A stretch of DNA of 64,000 bases from assembly GCF_002407205.1 (NCBI RefSeq), contig NZ_CP023549.1:599001-663000 (forward strand). The letters are read 5' to 3'. Below, one piece after another: positions 53,307 to 62,887 of this stretch. This stretch comes from Rhodobacter sp. CZR27. GTDB lineage: Bacteria; Pseudomonadota; Alphaproteobacteria; Rhodobacterales; Rhodobacteraceae. Numbering within the stretch: position 1 is the first letter of the stretch; every line of letters starts with the position of its first letter. The position numbers and the translations under genes are program-made. Below the pieces are notes generated by a model. The model was not told the origin of the DNA and did not search any database. It worked only from the letters and a program-made list of their open reading frames with translations.

Positions 53307-54038
53307 ATGGTGCTGAAAATTCAGACGCCCGAGGGCGAGGAGGCGGGCTGGACTCCGCTTCCGCAGCAGGTGGCCCGCCGGCTGCAGGACATGATCCGCG
53401 CGGGCGAGTTGAAGCCGGGCGACCGGCTGCCCTCGCAGCGCGTGCTGTCCGAGCGGCTGGCGGTCAGCCGCGCGTCGCTGCGCGAGGCGCTCCTGACGCT
53501 GGAGACGCTGGGTCTTCTGCGGACCGAGCCGGCGCGCGGCACCTTCGTCACCGGCCCCTCGGCCGCGGCGGCGACGCCTGCGGGGGCAGCCCTGAAATGG
53601 CGCTACGCCGACAGCTATTCCGCGCAGGAGGTGTTCGAGACGCGGGTGATGCTCGAGGGGCGGATCGCGGCCGGGGCGGCCGGGCTGATCGACGCGCCCT
53701 CGCTTCGCGCGCTGCATCAGGCCACGGACGAGATGGAGCGCTGCTGGGACGCGGGGGACCTGCTGGCCAATGTCGAGGCAGATCTCCTGTTTCACCGGAT
53801 CATTGCCCGGTATTGCCCGAACCGCATGTTGCAGGAGCTTTACGGGCTGATTGCCCACCTGCTGACCGAGACCCAGCGCCAGCCGATCCCCCGGACCGAG
53901 GCGCCGCGGATGAAGGCCTCGCTGGCCGAGCACCGCAGCATCATCGCGGCGCTGGAAGCGCGCGATCCCGGCTGGGCGCGCCTCGCGATGGAGGCGCATG
54001 TGCGCAACACGGCCCAGTGCGCGGGCGTCTCCGTCTGA
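53307..54038 (+). CDS. GntR-family (FadR subfamily) transcriptional regulator
   Basis: 243-aa regulator. The winged HTH spans about residues 15-85 (PLPQQVARRLQDMIRAGELKPGDRLPSQRVLSERLAVSRASLREALLTLETLGLL). The helical FCD effector domain follows (EVFETRVMLEGRIAA, EADLLFHRIIARY, EHRSIIAAL), with the metal-binding Asp/His pattern in part. I chose ATG 53307, preceded by GGAACGGGG, over an upstream TTG. It is divergent from the importer-hydantoinase operon and probably represses it until the substrate or a breakdown product binds. Confidence 0.87.
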   Translation: MVLKIQTPEGEEAGWTPLPQQVARRLQDMIRAGELKPGDRLPSQRVLSERLAVSRASLREALLTLETLGLLRTEPARGTFVTGPSAAAATPAGAALKWRYADSYSAQEVFETRVMLEGRIAAGAAGLIDAPSLRALHQATDEMERCWDAGDLLANVEADLLFHRIIARYCPNRMLQELYGLIAHLLTETQRQPIPRTEAPRMKASLAEHRSIIAALEARDPGWARLAMEAHVRNTAQCAGVSV

Positions 54039-54082
54039 CGGTCCTGCCCCGTTGGGGCCGCCATCGCGGTCGGGCGGAGGTC

Positions 54083-54102
54083 GGCCGGGAACAGTCCCGG
54101 CC
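54083..54102. terminator. Bidirectional hairpin between convergent genes
   Basis: A perfect 8-bp stem, GGCCGGGA and TCCCGGCC around ACAG, in the 87-bp gap between the convergent GntR and ABC-2 permease genes. There is no T-tract on either side, so it is a modest terminator at best. Confidence 0.45.
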
Positions 54103-54125
54103 ATGATCAAGGGACGCGAAGGACG

Positions 54126-54923
54126 CTACCGGCGCCGGTAGAGCCAGACGGTCAGCGGCGCCAAGACCAGCGTCAGCGCCACGGGTGCGGCGAGCGCAGC
54201 GGCGATCTGGCCCGCGCTGGCGGTGCCGCCCATCAGGCCGCGCAGGGCCGTGGCCATCAGCGAGACCGGGTTCACCTCGACGAAGCCCCGCAGCCACTCC
54301 GGCATGGTGGCCGGGTCGACCATGATGTTCGAGGCGAAGGTCACCGGAAAGAGGATGGTGAAGCCCAACGTCATCACGGTCATCGGCGTGCGCACCAGCA
54401 TGCCCAGCACCAGGAAGATCCAGCCCGTGCCGAAGCCGATGCCGAGCAGCAGGACGAAGGCCGCCAGCACCCCCGGCACCCCGGCCTCCGGCCGGTAGCC
54501 GAGCGCCAGCCCGATCCCGAGGATGATCGCGCCCGCGATCAGATGGCGCAGGATGTCGCCCACCATCAGCCCGGCGAAGGGCGCCAGCGACCAGATCGGC
54601 AGGGTCCGGAACCGGTCGAACAGGCCCTTCTGGAAATCGGTCGAAAGGCCCATGCCCGAATAGACCGAGTTGAACACGACCGTCTGCACCAGGATCCCCG
54701 GCAGGAAGAACTGCAGATACTCGCCCGGCGATCCCGCCAGAGCGCCGCCGAAGACGAAGGTGAAGAGCAGCGTGAACATGATCGGGGTCATGACGATGTC
54801 GAACAGCTGCTCGGGCAGGTGGCGGAACTTCAGCACCGCCCGCCAGCCGAAGACCAGCGCATTCGACAGGCCCGAGGGCGGCGCCGGGCGCTCGGCACGG
54901 CGCAGGAACTCCGGCTCGCTCAT
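54126..54923 (-). CDS. ABC-2 type exporter permease (DrrB-like)
   Basis: 265-aa six-helix ABC-2 membrane protein. Recognised by the central LPGILVQTVVFNSVYSGMGLSTDFQKGLFDRFRTLPI, the DrrB/NodJ signature region, and the following LFPVTFASNIMVDPATMPEWLRGFVEVNPVS. It pairs with the ATPase encoded just upstream (ATGA overlap) to export a drug, lipid or polyketide-like compound. The substrate is unknown. Confidence 0.87.
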   Translation of the reverse strand: MSEPEFLRRAERPAPPSGLSNALVFGWRAVLKFRHLPEQLFDIVMTPIMFTLLFTFVFGGALAGSPGEYLQFFLPGILVQTVVFNSVYSGMGLSTDFQKGLFDRFRTLPIWSLAPFAGLMVGDILRHLIAGAIILGIGLALGYRPEAGVPGVLAAFVLLLGIGFGTGWIFLVLGMLVRTPMTVMTLGFTILFPVTFASNIMVDPATMPEWLRGFVEVNPVSLMATALRGLMGGTASAGQIAAALAAPVALTLVLAPLTVWLYRRR

Positions 54924-55900
54924 CTGGCACCTCCCGTTCCGGACGCTCCGGTGAGCGCGAAGAAGACCTCGTCAAGGCTTGGCTGGCCGACCGAGAAGTC
55001 GGCCGGCTCATGCCCGGCCGCGATCAACTCGGCCAGGGCCGCATGGGCGGTGGCGGCGCTGGCGACCTTGACCGACAGCGTGGCGCCCTCGGCGCTCCGC
55101 TGCACCGAGCCTCCGAGGCCTTGCGCCAGCAGGCGCTCGGCCGCATCGAGCCCCGCGGGATCGGCGAGCGTCACATGCAGGAAGCCCGAGCCGGTCGCGG
55201 CCTTCAGCTCGCGGCTGGTGCCCTCGGCGATCTTGCGGCCGTGGTCCATGACCATGATGCGGTCGGCCAGCTGGTCGGCCTCCTCCAGATACTGCGTCGT
55301 GAGCAGGATGGTGACGCCCGAGGCGGCCAGCTGCCGGATCAGCCGCCAGATGCCCTGCCGCGCCGAGGGGTCGAGCCCGGTCGTCGGCTCGTCGAGGAAC
55401 AGCACCCCCGGCGTCACGATCAGCGAAGCCGCGATGTCGAGGCGCCGGCGCATCCCGCCGGAATAGTCCTTCACCTGCCTGCGCGCGGCCCCGGCCAGGT
55501 CGAAGGCGGCCAGAAGCTCGTCGGCGCGGCGACGCGAGGCCCGCAGGCCGAACCCCCAGAGCCGGGCCAGCATCAGCAGGTTCTCGCGGCCGGTCAGGTC
55601 CTCGTCGAGCGAGGCGAACTGGCCGGTCATCGAGATCGACGCCCGCACCGCCTGCGGTTCGCGCACGAGATCGTGACCCATGATCGAGGCCCGCCCGCCG
55701 TCCGGCCCGATCAGCGTGGCAAGCACCCGCAGGAGCGAGGTCTTGCCCGCGCCGTTCGGGCCAAGGATGGCGAAGATCGTGCCGCGCGGCACGTCGAGAT
55801 CGATCCCCGCCACCGCCGTCATCTTGCCGAACCGGCGCACCAGCCCGCGGGCCTGCAAGGCAAGCCCCTCATCGGCCGGGGCCGCGATAGCATCGGTCAT
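54920..55900 (-). CDS. ABC exporter ATPase (DrrA-like)
   Basis: 326-aa ATPase. Walker A is GPNGAGKTS, the signature is YSGGMRRRLDIA, Walker B is VLFLDEPTTGLD and the switch is LLTTQYLEEADQL, a DrrA-type sequence. The C-terminal DUF4162-like extension (residues about 235-326) ends FSVGQPSLDEVFFALTG, as in DrrA. I prefer ATG 55900, with GGAG 6 nt upstream, over an ATG five codons earlier. It forms an exporter with the downstream permease. Confidence 0.88.
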   Translation of the reverse strand: MTDAIAAPADEGLALQARGLVRRFGKMTAVAGIDLDVPRGTIFAILGPNGAGKTSLLRVLATLIGPDGGRASIMGHDLVREPQAVRASISMTGQFASLDEDLTGRENLLMLARLWGFGLRASRRRADELLAAFDLAGAARRQVKDYSGGMRRRLDIAASLIVTPGVLFLDEPTTGLDPSARQGIWRLIRQLAASGVTILLTTQYLEEADQLADRIMVMDHGRKIAEGTSRELKAATGSGFLHVTLADPAGLDAAERLLAQGLGGSVQRSAEGATLSVKVASAATAHAALAELIAAGHEPADFSVGQPSLDEVFFALTGASGTGGAR

Positions 55901-56163
55901 CGGCGTCTCCGTCATCGGCTTCGTTCGGGGGGCCCGCGGTCCGCGACCCACGGATGCCCCGATTCCCCTGCAGGACCGGGCAGCGTCCGACACGTTGCCA
56001 AATCGCCCGCAGGCTGGAAAGACCGGACCCGGATGCCGAAGTGCAGCCCGCGCGACATCCGGACCGGCGCGAGACGACGTGCCCGCTGTCCATCCGCCCG
56101 CAACGGCTGGACAGACCGGTCCTCTGCCCCATCCTTCGGGGAAACCGGATCGGGAAGGCGGAG

Positions 56164-56751
56164 ATGCCCAGGACAAACCCCGAGGTTGACGCGCTCCTTG
56201 CCGGGCTGACCGCCTGGCAGGACGAGCTTGCCTGCCTGCGCTCGATCCTCCTCGAAAGTGCGCTGACCGAGGATTTCAAGTGGCGCTCGCCGGTCTATAC
56301 CTTCAACGGCGGCAATGTAGCGATCATCTGGGGGTTCAGGGATCGCGCCACGCTCGGGTTCTTCAAGGGCGTGCTCTTGGCCGACCCCTGCGGCATGCTC
56401 GAGCCGCCCGGAGAACACTCCCGGTCCTCGCGGGTGATCAACTTCACGGACGTGAACCAGATCGAGAGCGCGAGGCCGGCCCTGCTTGCCCTGATCGCCG
56501 AGGCCATCGAGCTCGAACGATCGGGCCTGAAGGTCGAGTTTCCGAAGGATGATCTGGACTATCCACTGGAACTTTCCGACCGGCTCGACGGCGACCCTGG
56601 CTTCCGGGCGGCGTTCGAGGCGCTGACGCCCGGTCGCCGGCGTGGCTGGGTGCTGCACGTCCTGCAGGCAATGCAATCGGCCACGCGGGCGTCGCGCATC
56701 GACCGCGCCATGCCCCGCATCCTTGCGGGCAAGGGCCCGCAAGATCGCTAG
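56164..56751 (+). CDS. YdeI/DUF1801-family protein
   Basis: 195-aa cytoplasmic protein of the DUF1801/YdeI (OmdA-like) family. Family blocks are LLAGLTAWQDELACLRSILLESALTEDFKWRSPVYTFNGGNVAIIWGF, the FFKGVLLADP segment and the C-terminal FEALTPGRRRGWVLHVLQAMQSATRASRIDR. The start is ATG 56164 with GGAAGG upstream. The biochemical role is unknown; E. coli relatives are linked to stress or bacteriocin protection. It is monocistronic, divergent from drrA. Confidence 0.82.
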   Translation: MPRTNPEVDALLAGLTAWQDELACLRSILLESALTEDFKWRSPVYTFNGGNVAIIWGFRDRATLGFFKGVLLADPCGMLEPPGEHSRSSRVINFTDVNQIESARPALLALIAEAIELERSGLKVEFPKDDLDYPLELSDRLDGDPGFRAAFEALTPGRRRGWVLHVLQAMQSATRASRIDRAMPRILAGKGPQDR

Positions 56752-56917
56752 GCGCATTGCTCGGGGGAGACGGCTGCCTTTGGCGCGGTCCCGCGCAAGG
56801 GGAACCGGCAGGTCACGGACCCTTGCCCGGACAACCGGAAGGCCGTGGGCGGCGCTGGCCACCGACCTGGTCGCGTCGGTCTCGACGGTCAGCAGTATGG
56901 AGCAGCGTGCGGCTGTC

Positions 56918-56930
56918 ATGAAAGCTTCAT
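56918..56930 (+). promoter_or_regulatory. Candidate ArsR operator dyad
   Basis: ATGAA and TTCAT arms separated by AGC (56918-56930) abut the -35 element of the ars promoter. Short AT-rich dyads overlapping the promoter are usual for ArsR-family repressors. Confidence 0.4.
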
Positions 56931-56959
56931 TTGACGGGCCGCGTGGTCATTCCATAAAT
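56931..56959 (+). promoter_or_regulatory. Sigma-70-type promoter of the ars operon, leaderless
   Basis: TTGACG at 56931-56936 and ATAAAT at 56954-56959 with an ideal 17-nt spacer. Transcription would begin 6-8 nt later, that is at or within a few bases of ATG 56968. The arsRC message is therefore predicted to be leaderless, which fits the near-absence of a ribosome binding site. Confidence 0.6.
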
Positions 56960-56967
56960 CGAGAACT

Positions 56968-57780
56968 ATGGAAACGACAGAAGCCGCCCACCACTTCGCC
57001 GCCCTCGGACATCCCGGCCGCCTTGCCATCGTCCGCCTGCTCCTGCGTCACGCGCCGCGGGCTGTGCGGCCGACCGAGATTGCGGCAACGCTGGGGATGA
57101 AGCCGAACACCCTCTCGCACCATCTGTCCGAGCTGGAGACGGCAGGGCTGATCGGCTCGGCACGCGAGGGACGCTCGCTGTTCTACAGCGTGCGGCTGCC
57201 CGCGCTTGCGGCGCTGATCGCCTACCTCGGCCACGACTGCGGCCGGGGCCGCCCCGACCTGATGCCTCGCGTTCCACGGGAGATGGACATGGACCGCCCC
57301 TTCAACGTGCTCTTCATCTGCTCGGGCAATTCCGCCCGCTCGATCTTCGCCGAGGCGATCCTGCGCAGCCTCGGCGGCACCCGCTTCCGCGCCTTCTCTG
57401 CCGGGACGCGGCCGAACAGCCGGCTGAACCCCTTCGCGCTCGAGGTGCTGGAGCGCAACGGGCTCGACACCTCCAGCCTGCGCTCGAAGCATGTCGCCGA
57501 GTTCGAGGGGCCGGAGGCGCCGAGGATGGATTTCGTCTTCACCGTCTGCGAGCAGGCGGCATCGGACGAATGCGCGCCCTGGCCGGGCCAGCCGCTGACC
57601 GCGCATTGGGGGATGTCGGACCCGGCAAAGGCCGAAGGTACCGACGCCGAGAAGGGCCTCGCCTTCGCCAAGGCCTTCGGCGAGCTGCACCGCCGGATCT
57701 CGGCCTTCACCCAGCTGCCCTTCGACCAGCTGGAGCGGCTTGCGCTGCAGCAGCATCTCGACCGGCTGGGAGAGGCCTGA
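56968..57780 (+). CDS. arsRC: ArsR repressor fused to low-molecular-weight arsenate reductase (ArsRC)
   Basis: 270-aa fusion. Residues 1-95 are an ArsR winged HTH ([29 protein letters not shown]). Residues about 110-250 are a thioredoxin/LMW-phosphatase-type domain with the catalytic CX5R loop [10 protein letters not shown] (C118, R124) and the acid [14 protein letters not shown]. It should both sense arsenic at its own promoter and reduce arsenate. The typical As(III) cysteine pair is not obvious in the HTH part. In ArsJ operons reduction is not needed for export, so the domain may add a second route or act in sensing. Its TGA shares one base with the ATG of gap. Confidence 0.88.
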   Translation: METTEAAHHFAALGHPGRLAIVRLLLRHAPRAVRPTEIAATLGMKPNTLSHHLSELETAGLIGSAREGRSLFYSVRLPALAALIAYLGHDCGRGRPDLMPRVPREMDMDRPFNVLFICSGNSARSIFAEAILRSLGGTRFRAFSAGTRPNSRLNPFALEVLERNGLDTSSLRSKHVAEFEGPEAPRMDFVFTVCEQAASDECAPWPGQPLTAHWGMSDPAKAEGTDAEKGLAFAKAFGELHRRISAFTQLPFDQLERLALQQHLDRLGEA

Positions 57781-58787
57781 TGGCGCGGATCGCGGTGAAC
57801 GGCCTCGGCCGGATGGGCAAGCTTCTGCTGCGCGCGCTGATCGACCGCGGCGCGGGTGGCGAGATCGTGCTTCTGAACGACGCCGAGGGGGATGCGGCGC
57901 AGCACGCGCTGCTGATGGAGTTCGACAGCGTCCACGGCCGGTGGGCCGTGCCAGTCGCACATGATGCGGAGAGCCTGACGCTGGGCGGACATCGCATGCC
58001 GCTCACGCGCGTGCGGCGGATCGAGGATCTGCCGCTGCGCGAACTGGGCGTAGATCTGGTGGTCGATTGCACCGGCGTCTTCAAGACGGCCGCAAAGCTC
58101 GCGCCCTATTTCGAGGCGGTGCGAAAGGTGGTCGTCTCGGCGCCGGTGAAGGACGGCGGGGCGTTGAACCTCGTCCATGGCATCAACCACCACCTCTACG
58201 ACGGCAGCCAGCGGCTGGTGACGGCGGCCTCCTGCACGACGAACTGCCTCGCGCCGGTGGTGAAGGTGATCCATGAGGGGATCGGCATCCGGCATGGCTC
58301 GATCACCACGATCCATGACGTGACGAACACGCAGACCATCGTGGACCGCCCGGCGAAGGACATGCGCCGCGCGCGCTCGGCGCTGGCGAACCTGATCCCG
58401 ACCACGACCGGCTCGGCCACGGCAATCGGGCTGATCTACCCCGAGCTGAAGGGGCGGCTGAACGGCCATGCGGTGCGGGTGCCGCTCTTGAACGCCTCGC
58501 TGACCGACGCCGTCTTCGAGGTCGCGCGCCCGACCACGGCCGAGGAGGTCAACGCCCTCTTTGCCGAGGCGGCGCGGGGGCCGCTGAAGGGGATCCTGGG
58601 CTATGAGGAGCGGCCGCTCGTCTCGTCGGATTTCCTGAACGATCCGCGCTCGGCGGTGGTCGACGCGGCCTCGACCATGGTCGTCGGCGGCACGCAGGTG
58701 AAGGTCTACGCCTGGTATGACAACGAATGGGGCTATGTCTGCCGGCTGGCGGACATCACCCGGATGGTGGCGGAGAGCCTGGCATGA
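57780..58787 (+). CDS. gap: ArsJ-associated glyceraldehyde-3-phosphate dehydrogenase
   Basis: 335-aa GAPDH. The Rossmann start is [17 protein letters not shown], the catalytic loop is [10 protein letters not shown] (C152) and the Pi/arsenate site includes [12 protein letters not shown] and NLIPTTTG. In ars operons with arsJ this enzyme uses arsenate in place of phosphate to make 1-arseno-3-phosphoglycerate, which ArsJ exports. The TGATG junction with arsRC implies coupled translation. The glycolytic GAPDH is presumably elsewhere. Confidence 0.92.
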   Translation: MARIAVNGLGRMGKLLLRALIDRGAGGEIVLLNDAEGDAAQHALLMEFDSVHGRWAVPVAHDAESLTLGGHRMPLTRVRRIEDLPLRELGVDLVVDCTGVFKTAAKLAPYFEAVRKVVVSAPVKDGGALNLVHGINHHLYDGSQRLVTAASCTTNCLAPVVKVIHEGIGIRHGSITTIHDVTNTQTIVDRPAKDMRRARSALANLIPTTTGSATAIGLIYPELKGRLNGHAVRVPLLNASLTDAVFEVARPTTAEEVNALFAEAARGPLKGILGYEERPLVSSDFLNDPRSAVVDAASTMVVGGTQVKVYAWYDNEWGYVCRLADITRMVAESLA

Positions 58788-58854
58788 CCGGCCACCCGCC
58801 CTCAAGCGCCAGAGCTGCAAGCCTGCATGCTGGGCCCGTTTCCGAGGCAGGAGC

Positions 58855-60090
58855 ATGAGCGCCGCCCCCTCGGGCCTCCGCGCCTATGCCGCCGTGACCG
58901 CCGCCTACTGGGCCTTCATGCTCAGCGATGGCGCGCTCCGGATGCTGGTGCTCTTGCACTTCAACGGGCTTGGGTTCTCGCCGCTGCAGCTGGCCTGGCT
59001 GTTCCTGCTCTACGAGCTGGCGGGCGTCGTGACCAACCTCTCGGCAGGCTGGCTCGCCGCCCGCTTCGGGCTGACCTCGACGCTCTATGCCGGGCTGGGC
59101 CTGCAGATCGGGGCGCTCGGCGCGCTGGCGATGCTGGATCCTGAGTGGAGCATCCCGGCCTCGGTCGCCTTCGTGATGGCGGTGCAGGGGGCCTCGGGCG
59201 TCGCGAAGGATCTCGCCAAGATGTCCTCGAAAAGCGCGGTGAAGCTGCTGGCCCCTGCGGGAGACGGGCTTTTCCGCTGGGTGGCGTGGCTCACGGGATC
59301 GAAGAACGCGGTGAAGGGCGCGGGCTTCTTCCTCGGCGCGGCGCTTCTGGCGCTGGCGGGATTCCAGGCCGCGGTCTGGGGAATGGCGGCGGTGCTGGCC
59401 CTGATCCTGCTGGCGGTGGTGCTCTGGATGCCCGAGGGGCTGCCGCGCGGGGTGAAGGGGACGAAGATCGCCTCGGTCTGGTCGCGCGATCCCGGCATCA
59501 ACCGGCTGTCGCTGGCGCGGATGTTCCTGTTCGGGGCGCGGGACGTGTGGTTCGTGGTGGGCATCCCGGTCTATTTCCAGTCGGTCCTGTCGGACGGCAC
59601 CGCCGAGGGTCGCCGCGAGGCCTTCTTCCTGATCGGCGGCTTCATGGCGCTCTGGATCATCGGTTATGGCGCGGTGCAGGGACTGGCGCCCCGGCTGATC
59701 CGGGGCGACGCCGCGGCCCAGGCCCGCCGCTGGGCCGGGTGGCTGGTGCCCATCCCCTTCGCACTGGCCGCGCTGGCGCTGGCGGCGGAAGAGCCGGCCC
59801 CGTGGCTGACGCTGACGCTGGTCGCGGGGCTTCTGCTCTTCGGCTTCGTCTTCGCGGTGAACTCGTCGTTGCACTCCTACCTGATCCTCGCCTTCTCGAA
59901 GGCCGAGCGGGTGACGATGGACGTGGGCTTCTACTACATGGCAAATGCAGCCGGCCGGCTGGTCGGCACGCTGCTCTCGGGCCTCAGCTACCAGTGGGGC
60001 GGCCTGCCGCTCTGCCTTGCCACAGCGGGCGCCATGGCTGCCGCAAGCTGGATGACGGCGCGACGGATCGAGCCGGCGGCGACCGCCTGA
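58855..60090 (+). CDS. arsJ: Organoarsenical (1-arseno-3-phosphoglycerate) efflux permease ArsJ
   Basis: 411-aa, 12-helix MFS permease. ATG 58855 follows GGCAGGAG. Sequence marks of ArsJ include YAAVTAAYWAFMLSDGALRMLVLLHF and GVAKDLAKMSSKSAVKLL between TM5 and TM6. Position directly after a gap gene is diagnostic. It removes the unstable arseno-sugar phosphate before it breaks down to arsenate outside the cell. There is a 67-nt gap from gap. Confidence 0.92.
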   Translation: MSAAPSGLRAYAAVTAAYWAFMLSDGALRMLVLLHFNGLGFSPLQLAWLFLLYELAGVVTNLSAGWLAARFGLTSTLYAGLGLQIGALGALAMLDPEWSIPASVAFVMAVQGASGVAKDLAKMSSKSAVKLLAPAGDGLFRWVAWLTGSKNAVKGAGFFLGAALLALAGFQAAVWGMAAVLALILLAVVLWMPEGLPRGVKGTKIASVWSRDPGINRLSLARMFLFGARDVWFVVGIPVYFQSVLSDGTAEGRREAFFLIGGFMALWIIGYGAVQGLAPRLIRGDAAAQARRWAGWLVPIPFALAALALAAEEPAPWLTLTLVAGLLLFGFVFAVNSSLHSYLILAFSKAERVTMDVGFYYMANAAGRLVGTLLSGLSYQWGGLPLCLATAGAMAAASWMTARRIEPAATA

Positions 60091-60294
60091 CCGCGGCAGG
60101 CCGCCGACGCCGACACACCGGCATGGCTCCGTGGCGCCATGCATCAGGGGCCGGTTCGCGGAAGCGGGCCCGCGGCTGGTCACCCGGCCCGTGCCGCAAA
60201 GTCGGCGCGGGAGGATGCCGGTCTTCAGCCGGCTTCCCCCGCAGATCGGGCGGCGGCTCTGCCGGGATGGGGATCGTTCCCCGCAGCCGTGGCG

Positions 60295-62745
60295 TCAGGA
60301 TGTGATGCGCGTCGATCGCGGGTCGTACATCGGCGCGATGCTTGCCTCGGCCTCGACTGTGCGGCCGGCGACCTCGATGGCATAGCGCGAGGCCAGCATC
60401 TCCTCGGGACTCTCGCCCTTGCGGAGACAGGGCACATAGCCAAGGCCGATCGCCCCGCCGAGCGTGTGGCCGTAGGCGCCGGAGCTTGTCTGGCCCACGA
60501 TCCGGCCGTCGCGCAGGATCGGCTCGTTGTGGAACAGGAGCGGTTCGGGATCGGTCAGGCGGAACTGCATCAGCCGCCGGCCCAGACCCTCCTCGCGCTT
60601 GCGCAGCACCGCCTCGCGGCCGAGGAAGCTGCCCTTGTCCGTCTTGACCGCGAAGCCGAGGCCCGCCTCCAGCACATGGTCCTCGTCGGTGATGTCGTGG
60701 CCGAAATGGCGGTAGGCCTTTTCGATCCGGCAGCTGTCCATGGCATGCAGCCCGCAGAGCTTCAGCCCGAGATCGGCACCCGCGGCCTCCAGTTCCTCGA
60801 AGACATGGGCCGCCTGCTCGGCGGAGACATAGAGTTCCCAGCCCAGTTCGCCGACATAGCTGATCCGGTGGGCCCGGGCGAGGCCCAGCCCGATCTCGAT
60901 CTCGCGCGCGGTGCCGAAGGGGAAGGCCGCGTTCGAGAAATCGTCGGGGCTGACTCGCTGCAGGAGGTCGCGCGAGCGCGGCCCCATGACCGGGATCGCC
61001 GCCTCGGCGGCGCTCGTGTCGAGGATGACCGCCTGCGCCTCGCCCAGATGCCGGCGCAGCCACGCAAGGTCGCGCTGGAGCGTGGCGCCGGGGACCACGA
61101 GCAGGAAGGCCGTCTCGGTCAGGCGCGTCACCGTCAGGTCGCTTTCGATGCCGCCCCGCGCGTTCAGCATCTGGGTATAGACGATCCGGCCGGGCTCCAC
61201 GTCGATCCGGTTGGCGCAGAGCCGGTCAAGGAAGGCGCAGGCGTCGCGCCCTTCCACCCGGATCTTGCCGAAGGAGGCCATGTCGAGCAGGCCCACCCCC
61301 TCGCGCAGCGCAAGGTGCTCGGCGCGGGAATTGTCGAACCAGTTCTGACGGCCCCAGGAATGGCGATAGGCGCGCTCCTGCCCCTCGGTGGCGAACCAGT
61401 TGGCGCGCTCCCAGCCCGCAACTTCGCCGAAGACAGCGCCGCGGGCCTTCAGATGCCCGTGCAGGGGCGAGCGGCGGACCCCCCGCGCCGTCGCCATCTG
61501 CCGGTAGGGGAAATGGTCGGCATAGAGCAGGCCCAACGTCTCGGTCACCCGCTCGCGCAGGTAGCGGCGGTTCCGCTGGAACGGCTGCGCGCGGCGGATG
61601 TCCACCTCCCACAGGTCGAAGGGCGGCTCGCCCCGGTCCATCCATTGCGCCAGCGCCATGCCCGCGCCGCCCGACGAGACGATCCCGATCGAGTTGTAGC
61701 CCGCGGCGACCCAGTAGCCCCTCAGCTCGGGCGCCTCGCCGAGGTAATAGCGGTCGTCCGGCGTGAAGCTCTCGGGGCCGTTGAAGAAGGTGTGGATGCC
61801 CGCTTGGGCCAGCATGGGCATCCGTGCCACCGCCTTCTCGAGGATCGGCTCGAAATGGTCGAAATCCTCGGGCAGCTGGTCGAAGCAGAAATCCTCGCGG
61901 ATGCCCGCCATGCCCCAGGGCTTCGCCACCGGCTCGAAGGCGCCAAGCAGGATCTTTCCGGCATCTTCCTTGTAATAGGCGCATTCGTCGGGCACCCGCA
62001 GCACGGGAAGCTGCGCGAGGCTCGGGATCCCCTCGGTCACGATATAGAAATGCTCGCAGGCGTGCAGTGGCAGCGTCACGCCGTTGCGCGCCGCAAGGTC
62101 GCGTCCCCACATGCCGCCGCAGTTCACCACCAGCGTGGCGGCGATCCGGCCGCGCTGGCCCTCGGCCTCCCATTCGACGCCGGTCACCTGCCCGCGGTCG
62201 GTCGTGACGCGCGTGACCTTCACCCCCTCATGGATCCGGGCGCCCCGCATCCGCGCGCCCCGGGCCAGCGCCAGAGCGATGTTGGCCGGGTCGGCCTGCC
62301 CGTCACCCGGCAGGTGCACGCCGCCCACCACGTCGGAAGTCTCGAGATGCGGGTAGAGCGCCTTGATCTCGGCAGGCGACAGCGGGTTCACCTCGACCCC
62401 GAAGGCCCGCGCCATCGAGGCCTGCCGCAGCAGTTCCTCCTGCCGCGCGGCCGTCAGCGCCACGGTCATCGAGCCGCGCTGGCTGAACCCGGTGGCAAGC
62501 CCCGTCTCGGCCTCGAGCCGCCGGTAGAGGTCGGCCGAATACTTCGCAAGCCGCGTCATGTTCTGGCTGGCGCGGAGCTGGCCGATCAGCCCCGCCGCGT
62601 GCCAGGTGGTGCCGCAGGTCAGCTGCCGGCGTTCGAGCAGCACGATGTCCGTCCAGCCCAGTTCGGCGAGATGGTAGGCGACGGAGCAGCCGGAGATGCC
62701 TCCGCCGATGATGACGACGCGGGCGGATGACGGAAGATCGGGCAT
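60295..62745 (-). CDS. Dimethylglycine/sarcosine dehydrogenase-like flavoprotein with GcvT domain
   Basis: 816-aa cytoplasmic enzyme of the usual family length. The N-terminal FAD motif is RVVIIGGGISGCSVAYHLAELG, and the covalent-FAD histidine motif is GTTWHAAGLIGQ (H49). From about residue 430 an aminomethyltransferase (GcvT) domain binds folate (GVGLLDMASFGKIRVEGRDA, VSYVGELGWELYV-type). It oxidatively removes N-methyl groups from methylated glycines and hands formaldehyde to tetrahydrofolate. I chose ATG 62745 (MPDLPSSARVVI). It is divergent from an XRE-cupin regulator. Dimethylglycine versus sarcosine specificity cannot be read from the sequence. Confidence 0.85.
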   Translation of the reverse strand: MPDLPSSARVVIIGGGISGCSVAYHLAELGWTDIVLLERRQLTCGTTWHAAGLIGQLRASQNMTRLAKYSADLYRRLEAETGLATGFSQRGSMTVALTAARQEELLRQASMARAFGVEVNPLSPAEIKALYPHLETSDVVGGVHLPGDGQADPANIALALARGARMRGARIHEGVKVTRVTTDRGQVTGVEWEAEGQRGRIAATLVVNCGGMWGRDLAARNGVTLPLHACEHFYIVTEGIPSLAQLPVLRVPDECAYYKEDAGKILLGAFEPVAKPWGMAGIREDFCFDQLPEDFDHFEPILEKAVARMPMLAQAGIHTFFNGPESFTPDDRYYLGEAPELRGYWVAAGYNSIGIVSSGGAGMALAQWMDRGEPPFDLWEVDIRRAQPFQRNRRYLRERVTETLGLLYADHFPYRQMATARGVRRSPLHGHLKARGAVFGEVAGWERANWFATEGQERAYRHSWGRQNWFDNSRAEHLALREGVGLLDMASFGKIRVEGRDACAFLDRLCANRIDVEPGRIVYTQMLNARGGIESDLTVTRLTETAFLLVVPGATLQRDLAWLRRHLGEAQAVILDTSAAEAAIPVMGPRSRDLLQRVSPDDFSNAAFPFGTAREIEIGLGLARAHRISYVGELGWELYVSAEQAAHVFEELEAAGADLGLKLCGLHAMDSCRIEKAYRHFGHDITDEDHVLEAGLGFAVKTDKGSFLGREAVLRKREEGLGRRLMQFRLTDPEPLLFHNEPILRDGRIVGQTSSGAYGHTLGGAIGLGYVPCLRKGESPEEMLASRYAIEVAGRTVEAEASIAPMYDPRSTRITS

Positions 62746-62788
62746 GATGCACCTGGCGACCTGGGGATGAGGCAGGGTGCGGGAGGCG

Positions 62789-62818
62789 GAATGAAAAAGC
62801 AAGGTCGGAATTTCATTC
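62789..62818. promoter_or_regulatory. Inverted repeat between the dehydrogenase and its divergent regulator
   Basis: Perfect 8-bp arms GAATGAAA (62789-62796) and TTTCATTC (62811-62818) are separated by 14 nt, so the arm centres lie about two helical turns apart. It is an AT-rich island in the 142-bp divergent gap and a good candidate operator for the adjacent XRE-cupin protein. Confidence 0.55.
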
Positions 62819-62887
62819 TGATGGCTGTCCTGCGGCATGTCTTCACTTTCCGCCGCAGCTTCGCCTATGCTTCCCGCGGAGGAACGG

